Position numbers and translations under genes: made by a program | In this document: one piece after another, positions 8,784 through 17,999 of the stretch | How the letters are laid out: each line of letters opens with the position of its first letter | Numbering within the stretch: position 1 is the stretch's first letter | Notes under the pieces: generated by a model | What the model saw: the letters and a program-made list of their open reading frames with translations, nothing else | Database searches by the model: none | Told to the model about the DNA's origin: nothing | From: Bacteroidota bacterium | GTDB lineage: Bacteria > Bacteroidota > Bacteroidia > Flavobacteriales > Flavobacteriaceae | Direction of reading: 5' to 3' | Length of the DNA stretch: 64,000 nucleotides | Assembly: GCA_024279425.1 (NCBI GenBank) | Contig: JAJRRO010000032.1 | Span: 62,001-126,000 of the forward strand

Positions 8784-10229
8784 TTAAAATTCCCTATATG
8801 GTGATTCCAGATATTGATTGGCTTCTTCTTCTGAGAATTTTGCATTCTCGCTGTCCCAGTGCAAGGTCTTGTTCGGGAAACGACCTGCAATAACCCCTAG
8901 AAGAATGGTTTCCGTTAGTCGGGAAGCATAGGAGAAAGGAGCACTGCACTCACCTCTGCCTAAACAGGCATCTACAAACTGATGATAATGCTTAGGCCCT
9001 TCCGAACCATAATTACGTATGGGTTTGCCCATATTATTGGCTTTCTCCACTTTAGCAATTTCTTTTGAGATATCAACATATTTCCCATTCACAATTTTCT
9101 TGGGCAATTCCATAAAATGAGGGAGTAATAAACGTCCTTTGTCGCCTATGAACATTGCACCTTGTTCGGGCAGTTCGCCTGCCCCTGTTGCTTTGGTTTC
9201 AAGCGACATTTTATCTTTTACTGTTGCTTTATCATCATTCGCACCCTTTCCTTTTTTGGCCCTGGCACCGGGCAATTTCAAATCTTCATGCATTTCAGGG
9301 GCCCCAGCCCCATCATACCATACCCATTTTAAGGTGTCGGCCGTATGTTTTGTGGCAGGAAATTCATAAGTGACCACATTGTTTTCAGGATAACCGAATC
9401 CTGTTGGTTTTCTACATTCGTTTTTGATGGTTCGGGGAACATCCAATTCCAACGCGTTATAGGGAGTGTCGAAAATATGTACGCCCATATCCCCGAGAGT
9501 ACCACATCCGTAATCCATTAATTTTCTCCAATTACCTGGATGGTATACTCCTTCTTTGTAAGGGCGTTCGGCAGAAGTGCCCAACCAAAGGTTCCAATCC
9601 AAAGTTTCTGGTACTGGATCACTTCCTTTTGGGGCCTTGCCATCAAATCCCCAATTCTTGGGAGACCAAGCCCTAACGGTATGTACTTTGCCTATTATCC
9701 CAGACTGTATAAGTAATGTGGCCAATTTGTAATCATAGAAAGAGTGTACTTGAATCCCCATTTGGGTAACCAAGTTCTTTTCGGCAGCCAACTTTTTCAT
9801 GGCCCGAGCCTCAGTCACATGGTGTGTCAAAGGTTTTTGACAATACACAGGTTTGTTCATGTTCATAGCCATCATAGATGCGGGAGCATGTGTATGGTCA
9901 GGTGTTGAGACCACTACGGCGTCAATGTCATCACCCATTACCTGTAGCATTACCCTATAATCAGAAAAGACCTTGGCATTTGGATGCATTTTTTTAGCGG
10001 CTGCAAGTCGTGTACTGTCAACATCGCACAGGGCCGTTACATCAACTAAGGGATGTGAAGAAATAGCTTTTAAGTCTTCGCCACCCATGCCTCCTATACC
10101 AATGTGGGCAGTTCTTAATCGGTTATGTGGTCCAATTTTACTTATTATAGAGGGCGCCAATGCCATTCCTAGTATACCTAAGCTACTTTTTTTTACAAAA
10201 TCCCTACGATCTTTATTATATGTACTCAT
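8784..10229 (-). CDS. Tat-exported Gfo/Idh/MocA-family oxidoreductase
   Basis: A 481-residue NAD(P)-dependent oxidoreductase. The N-terminus has a twin-arginine signal (DRRDFVKKSSLGILGMAL), so it should cross the membrane folded with its nucleotide bound. The Rossmann loop is IGIGGMGGEDL and the family Lys lies in KPVYCQKPLTH, followed by a C-terminal alpha/beta substrate domain. The reaction is likely oxidation or reduction of a sugar hydroxyl, possibly at C3. It is the last gene of a run with two DUF1080 lipoproteins and a GH109-like enzyme and ends at a strong terminator. The sugar is unknown. Confidence 0.88.
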   Translation of the reverse strand: MSTYNKDRRDFVKKSSLGILGMALAPSIISKIGPHNRLRTAHIGIGGMGGEDLKAISSHPLVDVTALCDVDSTRLAAAKKMHPNAKVFSDYRVMLQVMGDDIDAVVVSTPDHTHAPASMMAMNMNKPVYCQKPLTHHVTEARAMKKLAAEKNLVTQMGIQVHSFYDYKLATLLIQSGIIGKVHTVRAWSPKNWGFDGKAPKGSDPVPETLDWNLWLGTSAERPYKEGVYHPGNWRKLMDYGCGTLGDMGVHIFDTPYNALELDVPRTIKNECRKPTGFGYPENNVVTYEFPATKHTADTLKWVWYDGAGAPEMHEDLKLPGARAKKGKGANDDKATVKDKMSLETKATGAGELPEQGAMFIGDKGRLLLPHFMELPKKIVNGKYVDISKEIAKVEKANNMGKPIRNYGSEGPKHYHQFVDACLGRGECSAPFSYASRLTETILLGVIAGRFPNKTLHWDSENAKFSEEEANQYLESPYREF

Positions 10230-10254
10230 ATGTGTGAAATTATTTCTATGATTA

Positions 10255-10932
10255 TTAATTGGTTGACAAATCTTTTATTCTAATATTTTTAAATCTTACA
10301 ACATCCCCATGGCCAAGAAAGCCAATATGCCCTTTGGTTCTTTGCAGTCCGGGATGATTTTTTTTGTCCATTGTACCATTTTTACTGGCTTCAATAAAAT
10401 CTCCATCCACAATTGTTGTACCATTTAAAACAACCTTTATTTTGGAGCCTTGAACAATTGCTTCCTGCTGATTCCATTCCCCAACCGGATTTAGGTATCC
10501 CCTTTTTGCAGGAATTATTCCATAGACCGATCCATGGTATTGATAAGGTTGTAAATCAGCATATTTTTCAGCAGTATTGTCCAGTATCTGTAGCTCTTTA
10601 CCTTTGTAGGCCACATCACCTCCAAGAGGAGCGTGAATACCAAGTCCGTTATTACCTCCGGGAGTTAATTGGAATTCAAATCTAAAAACAAAATCACTAT
10701 ACTCTTTTTCAGTCAATAGATTACCCCCGCTACCTCCACCATTGGGATCAATGGTAATCATTCCGTCTTCAGCTTTGTAAGACTCCTTATTTCCGACCCA
10801 ACCATCGAGGTTTTTTCCATTGAAAAGGGCTACAAAACCATTTTCTCCTGAATTTTTGTGAGTGCCACATGACATAAAAAGAACGGATACTAATACTAAA
10901 GAGAGGAAATAAGTACTGAATTGTCTGTTCAT
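10255..10932 (-). CDS. DUF1080 lipoprotein (3-keto-glycoside hydrolase/lyase-like), copy A
   Basis: A 225-residue lipoprotein with lipobox LFMSCG. The DUF1080 fold is a concanavalin-like beta-jellyroll; the signature FNGKNLDGW opens it and GNNGLGIHAPLGG, ELQILD and GFLGHGD follow. Family members act on 3-keto-disaccharides or glucosides, cleaving them after an oxidoreductase has made the 3-keto sugar. Gene order with a Tat-exported Gfo/Idh/MocA enzyme 25 bp downstream fits this. It follows the second DUF1080 gene by 4 bp, so the two are co-translated neighbours. Substrate specificity cannot be read. Confidence 0.85.
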   Translation of the reverse strand: MNRQFSTYFLSLVLVSVLFMSCGTHKNSGENGFVALFNGKNLDGWVGNKESYKAEDGMITIDPNGGGSGGNLLTEKEYSDFVFRFEFQLTPGGNNGLGIHAPLGGDVAYKGKELQILDNTAEKYADLQPYQYHGSVYGIIPAKRGYLNPVGEWNQQEAIVQGSKIKVVLNGTTIVDGDFIEASKNGTMDKKNHPGLQRTKGHIGFLGHGDVVRFKNIRIKDLSTN

Positions 10933-10936
10933 TTAA

Positions 10937-11728
10937 TTATAACTTTTTGATTTTAATGTTCCTGAACCAAATAGGACTTGAATGGTCTTGAAACCCAATA
11001 TAACCGGTTTTAAACTTCCCATAATCGACACTATTCTTCCATTTATCCGAATTCTTCTTTTCATGCCATTCTTCTGTCCAGGGTACAAAGGACAGAACCA
11101 TCATTCCGTTTAACCAGTGTTCTACCTTTCCTGGTGTGAATACTATTTTGGAAGAATTCCATGAGCCAACAGGGTTCAATATTTTTCCCTTTGGATCTGC
11201 TGGATGCATGGCATAATCTGAAGCGGTTTGCTGTAAAGGCTTAAGCTCATTGGGTTTTTCTGTATAGCCCAAACTTGTATTGTACTCGGTTAGATCATGT
11301 ATCTTAGCGTAATTTTCATCGTCGATCAACTGATATTCTGGAGCAGTTTCCTGCGGAAGTTTATAGCCTTCCTTTACATGATAAAATATACCACTGTTAC
11401 CTCCTTTAGGGAGTTTCCATTCCACAAAAAACTCAAAATTATCGAATTCCTCAGCCCCATAGATGATATCCTTACCACCTTTATAATCCTGCTCTAGGCC
11501 AAGCTCCGTGTCAAACGTTAATGCACCATCTTTGGCCACCCATCCAGGAGGCAAGGTTTCACCATTATAGGCTCTCCAACCTTCGGTACTTGTTCCATCA
11601 AATAGGACTATCCACTCATTCGCCTTGGTTTCAATTTCTGCTGTTTTTTCAGCGTTGACCTCTTTCTTTTTAGTTTTACAAGAAAAGAACGCCAATGCCA
11701 CTATCAAAACGCAAATATTTCTCTTCAT
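10937..11728 (-). CDS. DUF1080 lipoprotein (3-keto-glycoside hydrolase/lyase-like), copy B
   Basis: A 263-residue protein with signal peptide and lipobox ALAFFSCKT. DUF1080 motifs are LFDGTSTEGWRAY near the N-terminus, GGNSGIFYHVKEG in the middle and YIGFQDHSSPIWFRNIKI at the end. It is longer than copy A, with the SGIFYHV and YQLID motifs of the commoner DUF1080 subtype, so the pair may divide substrates. It lies 16 bp after the GH109-like gene. Likely periplasmic or surface-exposed glycoside cleavage. Confidence 0.87.
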   Translation of the reverse strand: MKRNICVLIVALAFFSCKTKKKEVNAEKTAEIETKANEWIVLFDGTSTEGWRAYNGETLPPGWVAKDGALTFDTELGLEQDYKGGKDIIYGAEEFDNFEFFVEWKLPKGGNSGIFYHVKEGYKLPQETAPEYQLIDDENYAKIHDLTEYNTSLGYTEKPNELKPLQQTASDYAMHPADPKGKILNPVGSWNSSKIVFTPGKVEHWLNGMMVLSFVPWTEEWHEKKNSDKWKNSVDYGKFKTGYIGFQDHSSPIWFRNIKIKKL

Positions 11729-11744
11729 TACAAGTCTGTCAATC

Positions 11745-13142
11745 TTAATTTACGATTTTTAACGGAGCGGTGTCTTTCCAATTACCCCTTGTAAAATCGG
11801 GGAAGTTTTGAGGTGCCCCACCACTGGCGACTGAGCGTTCACTCAAAGGACCGACAGCGCTCCAAGAACATCCTTCATAAAGGTTTTGATCTAATGGAAG
11901 GCCTTTTTGAAGGCATTCTATAATACGAAACCTCATCATCCCGTCCATACCGCCATGGCCACTTCCCTGGGTTGATTGGCTTAATCTTTTGTACAGCGGA
12001 TGGTCATATTTTTCATAAAGTGCCTCCAATTGGTCTCCTTGTGCCCAAGAATGGTGATTTTCGGTTACTCCTTCCACACCACCTTCCAAGGCCACTCTTG
12101 TTGGGAAGCCTGCAAGCGTCCCTTTGGTACCTTGAATCAAATTATGTCGGGAATAGGGTCTTGGACTTGTTTCATCCCATTGGACCATAATTGTACGGCC
12201 TAAAGTTGTCTTAATTATCGATGTATTCAAATCTCCACCTTTGTAATCCAGCTTGTTCCATTTGTGATCAGCAGGATAGTTTTTTTCCGCGTATAATTTC
12301 CGTCCTAATGATGGTGTCGAAAATGAAACAATACTGCCAAAGTTATCTTCTGTACGAGCCAAATTCATATACTGGGCCACAGGTCCCAAGCCGTGTGTAG
12401 GATAAAGGTTTCCATTTCTATGGGCATAGTGAGGGGTTCGCCATGAACCCGTGCCACGCTCAACTTCATTCATTTGCCCCCTTAATTCATGAATATATGA
12501 GGCTTCAGCATGTAAGGGTTCTCCAATTAGGCCTTGCCTACACATATTTAGATACATCAGTTCATCCCGACCGTAGTTCACATTTTCCATCATCATGCAA
12601 TGTTTTTGGGTCTTCTCTGAAGTATCAACAATTTCCCACATTTCCTCAAGGGTTAACCCAATAGGTACTTCGACAAAAGCATGGGCTCCCTTTTTCATGG
12701 CCTCTATGGCCATTGGGGCGTGGTTGACCCAGTTGGTCGCTATAAAAACAACATCGGGTTTGACTTCGTCCAACATTACCTTCCATTGGTTCTCACTACC
12801 ATGGTAAAGTTTGATTTTTTTGTGGCGCTTGCCTCCACCAATTTCTTTGGCGGCCGCTCCCCATTTTTCAACATTATCTTGGTAAAGATCACTTATGGCC
12901 ACCACTTCGGTACCGGGTAATTGGGCAATAAATCTCAAATGTCCTGGACCTCTCGAGCCAACACCGATAAATGCGGCACGTACGGTCTCGAGTTTTGGCG
13001 CAGCAAAATCTCCCATGTATTTGGCCGTAAATGGACGTTCGGGCATAAGATTTGCGCCTTGGCCAATCATTGGTGTCATGGTCATTGCTGCTCCTGCAAG
13101 CGATGTTTTTCTGATAAAGTTCCTTCTGTTGATGTTCTTCAT
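11745..13142 (-). CDS. GH109-like NAD-dependent glycosidase, Tat-exported (alpha-N-acetylgalactosaminidase family)
   Basis: A 465-residue Gfo/Idh/MocA-fold protein with a Tat signal (INRRNFIRKTSL). Beyond the Rossmann motif FIGVGSRGPGH it keeps features of GH109: WRTPHYAHRNGNLYPTHGLG, SPRPYSRHNLIQGTKG, GSGHGGMDGMM and SAVGPLSERS. GH109 enzymes hold NAD+ and cleave through transient C3 oxidation and elimination, best known on alpha-GalNAc. It is the first gene of the run that continues into two DUF1080 lipoproteins and a second oxidoreductase. A plain oxidoreductase role is possible, but the His-rich YPTHGLG motif favours glycosidase. Confidence 0.82.
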   Translation of the reverse strand: MKNINRRNFIRKTSLAGAAMTMTPMIGQGANLMPERPFTAKYMGDFAAPKLETVRAAFIGVGSRGPGHLRFIAQLPGTEVVAISDLYQDNVEKWGAAAKEIGGGKRHKKIKLYHGSENQWKVMLDEVKPDVVFIATNWVNHAPMAIEAMKKGAHAFVEVPIGLTLEEMWEIVDTSEKTQKHCMMMENVNYGRDELMYLNMCRQGLIGEPLHAEASYIHELRGQMNEVERGTGSWRTPHYAHRNGNLYPTHGLGPVAQYMNLARTEDNFGSIVSFSTPSLGRKLYAEKNYPADHKWNKLDYKGGDLNTSIIKTTLGRTIMVQWDETSPRPYSRHNLIQGTKGTLAGFPTRVALEGGVEGVTENHHSWAQGDQLEALYEKYDHPLYKRLSQSTQGSGHGGMDGMMRFRIIECLQKGLPLDQNLYEGCSWSAVGPLSERSVASGGAPQNFPDFTRGNWKDTAPLKIVN

Positions 13143-13382
13143 GGGTATGGATTTTAATTTTCTTGAGTAAATGATTGAACGGGCAAGCCATCTTTTTTAA
13201 ATAGAAAGCCACATAAAAAGCCATTGTTTAGGCAGTGTCGGTTTAATTTGAGTAATCGAGATTGATAATCCCCTAATGGTGTCATATAGGTTGGACGGCT
13301 TTAATTTGCCAATTTACAATAAAACTGAGCAACTAGAAAATTCAATTTTGTTAGATTACTATTTAAATTTCCAAATCTTAGG

Positions 13383-13985
13383 TTAATCGTAAATTTGGAT
13401 GACTTGACCGTTGGTTTTTCCTAAAACACTTCGTACATAGGCATTGATTACTTTTTTGGTCGGAATGGGATTATGGCCGGGGAAATAATTCTTGTATTTT
13501 TCATAAGCATCTTCAACCACTCCCAAAGAAACTGCATTAACCCGAATCCCGTTTTCTGTCTCCAATGCTACCGCCCGTACAAAACTATGGATGCCTCCAT
13601 TTACCATGGCGGCACTTGTGGTCTTGACCACGGGGTCATCTGCCAAAATTCCGGTTGACAATGTAATCGATCCATTGGGGTTCAGATAATTTTGTCCAAT
13701 CCGAACAAGATTTACTTGTCCCATGAGTTTACTTTTTATACCAATATAGAAGTCGTCCTCTGTCAATTCTTTGAAATTGGCCCATTTGGCTTCTCCTGCT
13801 ATACATACAATGGCATCGACCTTTCCTGTATTTTTGAACATGGTTTGTATTGAATCACTATTGGCTATATCAACAAGGACGTCACCCGTCGTTCTTCCAG
13901 CGATTAGGATTTCATATTCCTTGGAAAAATGCGAGGCAACCCTTCGACCGATAGTTCCATTGCCTCCGATTATCAATAGTTTCAT
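13383..13985 (-). CDS. short-chain dehydrogenase/reductase lacking the classical Tyr-x-x-x-Lys
   Basis: A 200-residue NAD(P)-binding protein with Rossmann loop GGNGTIGRRV at the N-terminus and CIAGEAKW in the NNAG position. The usual catalytic YxxxK is absent: the segment after ITLSTGILADD reads AAMVNGGIHSFVRA, as in a small SDR subfamily whose members are about 200 residues. It overlaps the M81 gene by 4 bp (ATGA), so expression is coupled. It probably handles a small carbonyl or alcohol made by the neighbouring hydrolases; the exact reaction is unknown. Confidence 0.8.
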   Translation of the reverse strand: MKLLIIGGNGTIGRRVASHFSKEYEILIAGRTTGDVLVDIANSDSIQTMFKNTGKVDAIVCIAGEAKWANFKELTEDDFYIGIKSKLMGQVNLVRIGQNYLNPNGSITLSTGILADDPVVKTTSAAMVNGGIHSFVRAVALETENGIRVNAVSLGVVEDAYEKYKNYFPGHNPIPTKKVINAYVRSVLGKTNGQVIQIYD

Positions 13986-15541
13986 ATATCGTCTGATGAT
14001 TGGATCAATCTAGCTTTTAGATTAGGGGCATCCATGTCCTTATCCAACGGGAACATGGGTCTTTTGATTCTTTTATGTCCCAAACGTTCGAGATCTTGGT
14101 CAACTCCCCCTGGAGTCAAAGCCATGACCCACCCCTTTCTCATGTTATATAATTGCGGTACCAAATACCCAATTTTCACAACTACTATATTCGTTTCTCT
14201 TGGATTTAACCCCAAGTTTGTAAAATCAGATTCCCTATGATAGGGTTTACGTTTTTTGGTAACAATGACGTTGACGCTTCCTATTTTCACAACCACTTCA
14301 GTTTCGGCATGCCTATCTCCATGTTCAATGGCTGTTATTGTCCCTGACAAGGTTATGGGTGGAGAGAAACGATTATCTATGGCCGCTCCGGCTGTGGCGC
14401 TAATTTTACCACCTACACCAATTTCAATTGCTTTTTTTACGAATTCTGGCCCTGGGATAGAGGCATAAATCAGGGATGGGCCACTTTTAGATTTGAATTC
14501 TGGTCTTTTTAATATTTCGGATATTGTCCAGGTGACATCTCCGGCACCCCCCGCAGTAGGGTTATCTCCCATATCACTAATCATAAATGGATGATCCTGG
14601 CTAGTAATGGCCATATCGAGACTTTCTTCCAATGTGGCAACGGGCGCTACGAATTCAAATTCATCCCTTACTTCCCAAAAACTATTGGCAAGGTGTTCCG
14701 CGCTGGCAACAACTTTTTCTTTATCGTCACCTGTGACCATGACCACGGCATGATTACGGGGCTCATCAGCCCAAGCATAACCGATCCATATGGCTGCATC
14801 AATAATTCCTTGGTCTTTGGTAACAGGATCTACCTTGGCATAAAGGCTTTTTCCAGGTTCAATTCTTGTACTGGTTTTTTCTCCTGGTAATAATATGGGA
14901 ACTGGAATCCACGCTTTATACGCCGGTTTTCCCTTACCATTTTCCAATCTTTCCAATAGGTTGTCAACCGCCCTTTTTTTGGACTCCAACGCATCTTCAT
15001 GAGGTGCCATGCGATAGCAGGTTATCAAGTCTGTATTTTGTGCCAGTCGTTCTGAAACATTCCCATGTAAATCCATAGAAGTTGATATAAGCGTGTTCTT
15101 CCCGATTACCTCACGTATTCTGATAATAAAATCACCTTCCGGGTCATCAAGCCCAACTACACTCATTGCGCCATGAATATCAAAGAAGAGGCCATCATAC
15201 GGTACATTTTCCTTTAGCATGTCCAGAGTTTGTGTTACCAATGACTCGTAGGCTTCCCTGGTAACCGTACCTCCTGGGAGGGCACGTCCCCTTAGGGTAG
15301 GTATCCAGTCTGCTCGTTTACGGTTAAGGGAATCTGGAGATAAAAACGGATAAGAAGTGAAAATATCATCCTTTAGGAGAGGGTGAAAAGCTTCTTCATG
15401 GGTAAGGGCAGGGGAGAAGGTACTTGACTCAATCGCCAACCCAGCAATAGCAATTCGTGGTAATTCTATTTCTTTGTTGCCCTCTTCTTTACATGCTATT
15501 AGTATAGATAGTATTAGCAGACCTAGGAAAAAATTCTTCAT
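13982..15541 (-). CDS. M81 (MlrC/microcystinase C-like) metallopeptidase lipoprotein
   Basis: A 519-residue protein with lipobox LSILIACKE, so it is predicted to sit outside the cytoplasm. The MlrC N-domain shows IAGLAIESSTFSP, FFDIHGAM, SMDLHGN and MAPHEDA, which supply the metal-binding Asp and His residues; DMGDNPTAGGAGD begins the second domain. MlrC cleaves linearised microcystin peptides, but most M81 relatives act on unknown amide substrates. The lipobox is unusual since many MlrC homologues lack a signal. It is followed by the SDR and preceded by two amidohydrolase lipoproteins. Confidence 0.87.
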   Translation of the reverse strand: MKNFFLGLLILSILIACKEEGNKEIELPRIAIAGLAIESSTFSPALTHEEAFHPLLKDDIFTSYPFLSPDSLNRKRADWIPTLRGRALPGGTVTREAYESLVTQTLDMLKENVPYDGLFFDIHGAMSVVGLDDPEGDFIIRIREVIGKNTLISTSMDLHGNVSERLAQNTDLITCYRMAPHEDALESKKRAVDNLLERLENGKGKPAYKAWIPVPILLPGEKTSTRIEPGKSLYAKVDPVTKDQGIIDAAIWIGYAWADEPRNHAVVMVTGDDKEKVVASAEHLANSFWEVRDEFEFVAPVATLEESLDMAITSQDHPFMISDMGDNPTAGGAGDVTWTISEILKRPEFKSKSGPSLIYASIPGPEFVKKAIEIGVGGKISATAGAAIDNRFSPPITLSGTITAIEHGDRHAETEVVVKIGSVNVIVTKKRKPYHRESDFTNLGLNPRETNIVVVKIGYLVPQLYNMRKGWVMALTPGGVDQDLERLGHKRIKRPMFPLDKDMDAPNLKARLIQSSDDI

Positions 15542-15636
15542 ATTAAAACAGGTATGGATTTAGTTGCGTTTAAAAATACCTTTCAATTAGTTACCGTTTT
15601 TAAACGCAACAATGTTATTGAATTCCTTGAAATCTA

Positions 15637-16728
15637 CTATTCCAATTTCAATAAGTCCATAATGTTTTGATGATAGACCTTGTTCAAAATTTGTTCCGAT
15701 AACCCTAACCCTTTAGTTTTTTGTTTCCGAAGAATCATTGAATCAGGACTGCTTAGATAGTTCCATAGGTTATTGTAGTTGGTGTTTAGGTTTTCTTCTT
15801 CATTTTTAAGCTCTTCTTCAGTCATCTTGTCCTCCATCTTGGAATTTCCATAGTCAGATCCAAACATTAAGCGGTCTTGGTATTTTTCAAAAAAAGCGGC
15901 CACTTTTTTGGAATCCTGACTGGCCAAATCTCCAAACCTTGCGGCAGTCTCGGCATACATATTTGGATATTTGTCCAAGCGCTCGGCGACCATGTCAACA
16001 TCATGGGACATACTGCCTAGATGCGCACAGAAAATTTTGAGGTCTGGGTTGTTTTCTATCCACCTATCCCTGGCAGCAATAATCGTTTCGTAGGATGGTA
16101 TCTCTGGAAGTTTAAACGCATGGTATTGAGGGCTATTAGTGTAGTAGCCGTAATGCGGATTATTGGGATTGTCGAGTGGTCTCCATGCTTGTACAGGTTC
16201 CCCAATATGGGCCATAACAGGAATCCCCTTTTCTTTAAGAAAATCCCAAATGGGTTGTAAACGAACATCGTCTATTAGGATAAAACTGCCAGAGGCGTCT
16301 TTGGTTACCATTCCAAAGTTTTTCCAAACCTTGACCATTCTTGCCCCTTCTTTAATCTCTTTATCCAATCGTTTAATATTCTCTTGGGCAAAATTCGGTG
16401 AATCGATGCCAGTACCTATTAAAGAGGAGCAAAGAAAAAATAAATCAGGATGCTTTTTGGAGTGAGCCAAATAAGGGTCCCAACTTCTCCTAACGCTTGT
16501 TGAGTCCTCTATAGCTACATCGACAAGGATTGATTGCATATTCCATTTGTCAAATAATCCAGGTAGATATTCACGAGAGTGCCTATAGTGTGCATGTGCG
16601 TCAATTTTTTTTATGGCCCTATGATCCATAGAAATGGGTTCCGCATTATTTGAGGGTTTTTCTTCCGATTTAGATTTGCAGGACATGAAACCTACAATGA
16701 CAATACATAATAAAAAAACATTTTTCAT
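15637..16728 (-). CDS. amidohydrolase-family lipoprotein, copy 1
   Basis: A 363-residue TIM-barrel metal-dependent hydrolase with lipobox VGFMSCKS. Motifs are KIDAHAHY (HxH metal site), MAHIGEP, FCAHLGS and MFGSDYG, the order found in amidohydrolase_2 (PF04909). Such enzymes hydrolyse or decarboxylate small cyclic or aromatic acids and lactones; the substrate is not readable. A closely related copy of exactly the same length lies upstream. It is separated from the M81 gene by 95 bp. Confidence 0.86.
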   Translation of the reverse strand: MKNVFLLCIVIVGFMSCKSKSEEKPSNNAEPISMDHRAIKKIDAHAHYRHSREYLPGLFDKWNMQSILVDVAIEDSTSVRRSWDPYLAHSKKHPDLFFLCSSLIGTGIDSPNFAQENIKRLDKEIKEGARMVKVWKNFGMVTKDASGSFILIDDVRLQPIWDFLKEKGIPVMAHIGEPVQAWRPLDNPNNPHYGYYTNSPQYHAFKLPEIPSYETIIAARDRWIENNPDLKIFCAHLGSMSHDVDMVAERLDKYPNMYAETAARFGDLASQDSKKVAAFFEKYQDRLMFGSDYGNSKMEDKMTEEELKNEEENLNTNYNNLWNYLSSPDSMILRKQKTKGLGLSEQILNKVYHQNIMDLLKLE

Positions 16729-16907
16729 AATTGGTTTTAAGGTTTAACCCATACTAATAATGGGATTGAAAGTTAGTGGTTAGATTTTTAAAGTTACTAA
16801 ACTTTGATTGTTTACAAAAATGGGTAGTGCGCTGGCTTCTCTGACCATGCGCATCTATTTAGTTGGTCGTTTTTGAACTAACCAATACTACTGGGCTTTA
16901 TAATTTC

Positions 16908-17999
16908 TTATTCCAATTTTAAGAAATTAGTAATGTTTTGATGATAGAATTTGTCCAAAATTTGTTTGGATAATCCTAAACCTTTGGTTTTCTGCTTCCG
17001 ATGTACCAAAGAGTCAGTACCACTTAGATAATTCCATAAGGTATTGTATTTCGCGTCAAGACCCAATTCTTCGTCCCTAAGTTCATCATCTGACATTGTA
17101 TCTTCGGCCTTCCAATTTCCATAATCAGAACCAAACATTATCCTGTCCTGGTATTTTTCAAAAAATGCAGCTACTTTTTTGGAATCCTGACTGGCCAAAT
17201 CCCCAAATCTTTCGGCAGTTTCGGTATACATATTTGGAAATTTGTCCAAGCGTTCTGCGATCATATCAACATCATGGGACATACTTCCAAGATGGGCGCA
17301 CAAAATTTTAAGATCTGAATTGTTTTCAATCCATCTGTCCCTTGCAGCGATGATTGTTTCGTAAGTGGGTATCTCAGGTAGGTTGTAGGCATGATACTGC
17401 GGATTATTCGTGTAATATCCGAAATGTGGGTTGTTGGGATTGTCGAGTGGCCTCCATGCTTGTACAGGTTCCCCTACATGCGCAATAACTGGAATGCCTT
17501 TATCTTTCAAAAAATCCCAAATGGGTTGTAAGCGTGCATCATCTATTTGGATAAAATCTCCAGAAGCATCTTTTGTTACCATTCCAAAGTTCTTCCATAC
17601 CTTGACCATTCTGGCTCCTGCATCAATCTCCTTATCCAATCGTTCAATATTCTCTTGGGCAAAATTCGGTGAATCTATACCAGTACCTATTAAAGAGGAG
17701 CAGAGAAAGAACAAATCAGGATGTTTGTTTGCATGTGTCAGGTAATCATCCCAAACCCTCTTAATGCCTGTAGAATCCTCAATTGGCACATCGACTAGAA
17801 CAGACTGCATGTTCCATTTGTCGAACAACTCGGGTAGATATTCACGGGAATGCTTATAGTGCGAATGAGCGTCAATCTTTTTTATGGTTTGAAAATCCAT
17901 GGAAACAGGTTCAGGATTACCCAAAGGTTTCTCTTCTGATTTTGATTTACATGACATAAGGCCAATAGTGACAATGAATAAAAAAAAAATATTTTTCAT
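16908..17999 (-). CDS. amidohydrolase-family lipoprotein, copy 2
   Basis: A 363-residue paralogue of the next downstream gene, roughly four fifths identical by eye, with the same lipobox (IGLMSCKS) and metal motifs KIDAHSHY, IAHVGEP, LCAHLGS and MFGSDYG. Differences cluster in the N-terminal linker and residues about 290-330, while the barrel core is almost unchanged. This suggests either dosage or slight specificity change after a recent duplication. It is the first gene of the minus-strand block and its upstream sequence matches that of copy 1. Confidence 0.86.
   Translation of the reverse strand: MKNIFFLFIVTIGLMSCKSKSEEKPLGNPEPVSMDFQTIKKIDAHSHYKHSREYLPELFDKWNMQSVLVDVPIEDSTGIKRVWDDYLTHANKHPDLFFLCSSLIGTGIDSPNFAQENIERLDKEIDAGARMVKVWKNFGMVTKDASGDFIQIDDARLQPIWDFLKDKGIPVIAHVGEPVQAWRPLDNPNNPHFGYYTNNPQYHAYNLPEIPTYETIIAARDRWIENNSDLKILCAHLGSMSHDVDMIAERLDKFPNMYTETAERFGDLASQDSKKVAAFFEKYQDRIMFGSDYGNWKAEDTMSDDELRDEELGLDAKYNTLWNYLSGTDSLVHRKQKTKGLGLSKQILDKFYHQNITNFLKLE

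Noticed and set aside
12889-13224. 111-codon minus-strand frame overlapping the GH109-like start
   Set aside because: It is another frame of the same DNA and its product has no family features, while the GH109-like frame has a Tat signal and long conserved motifs.
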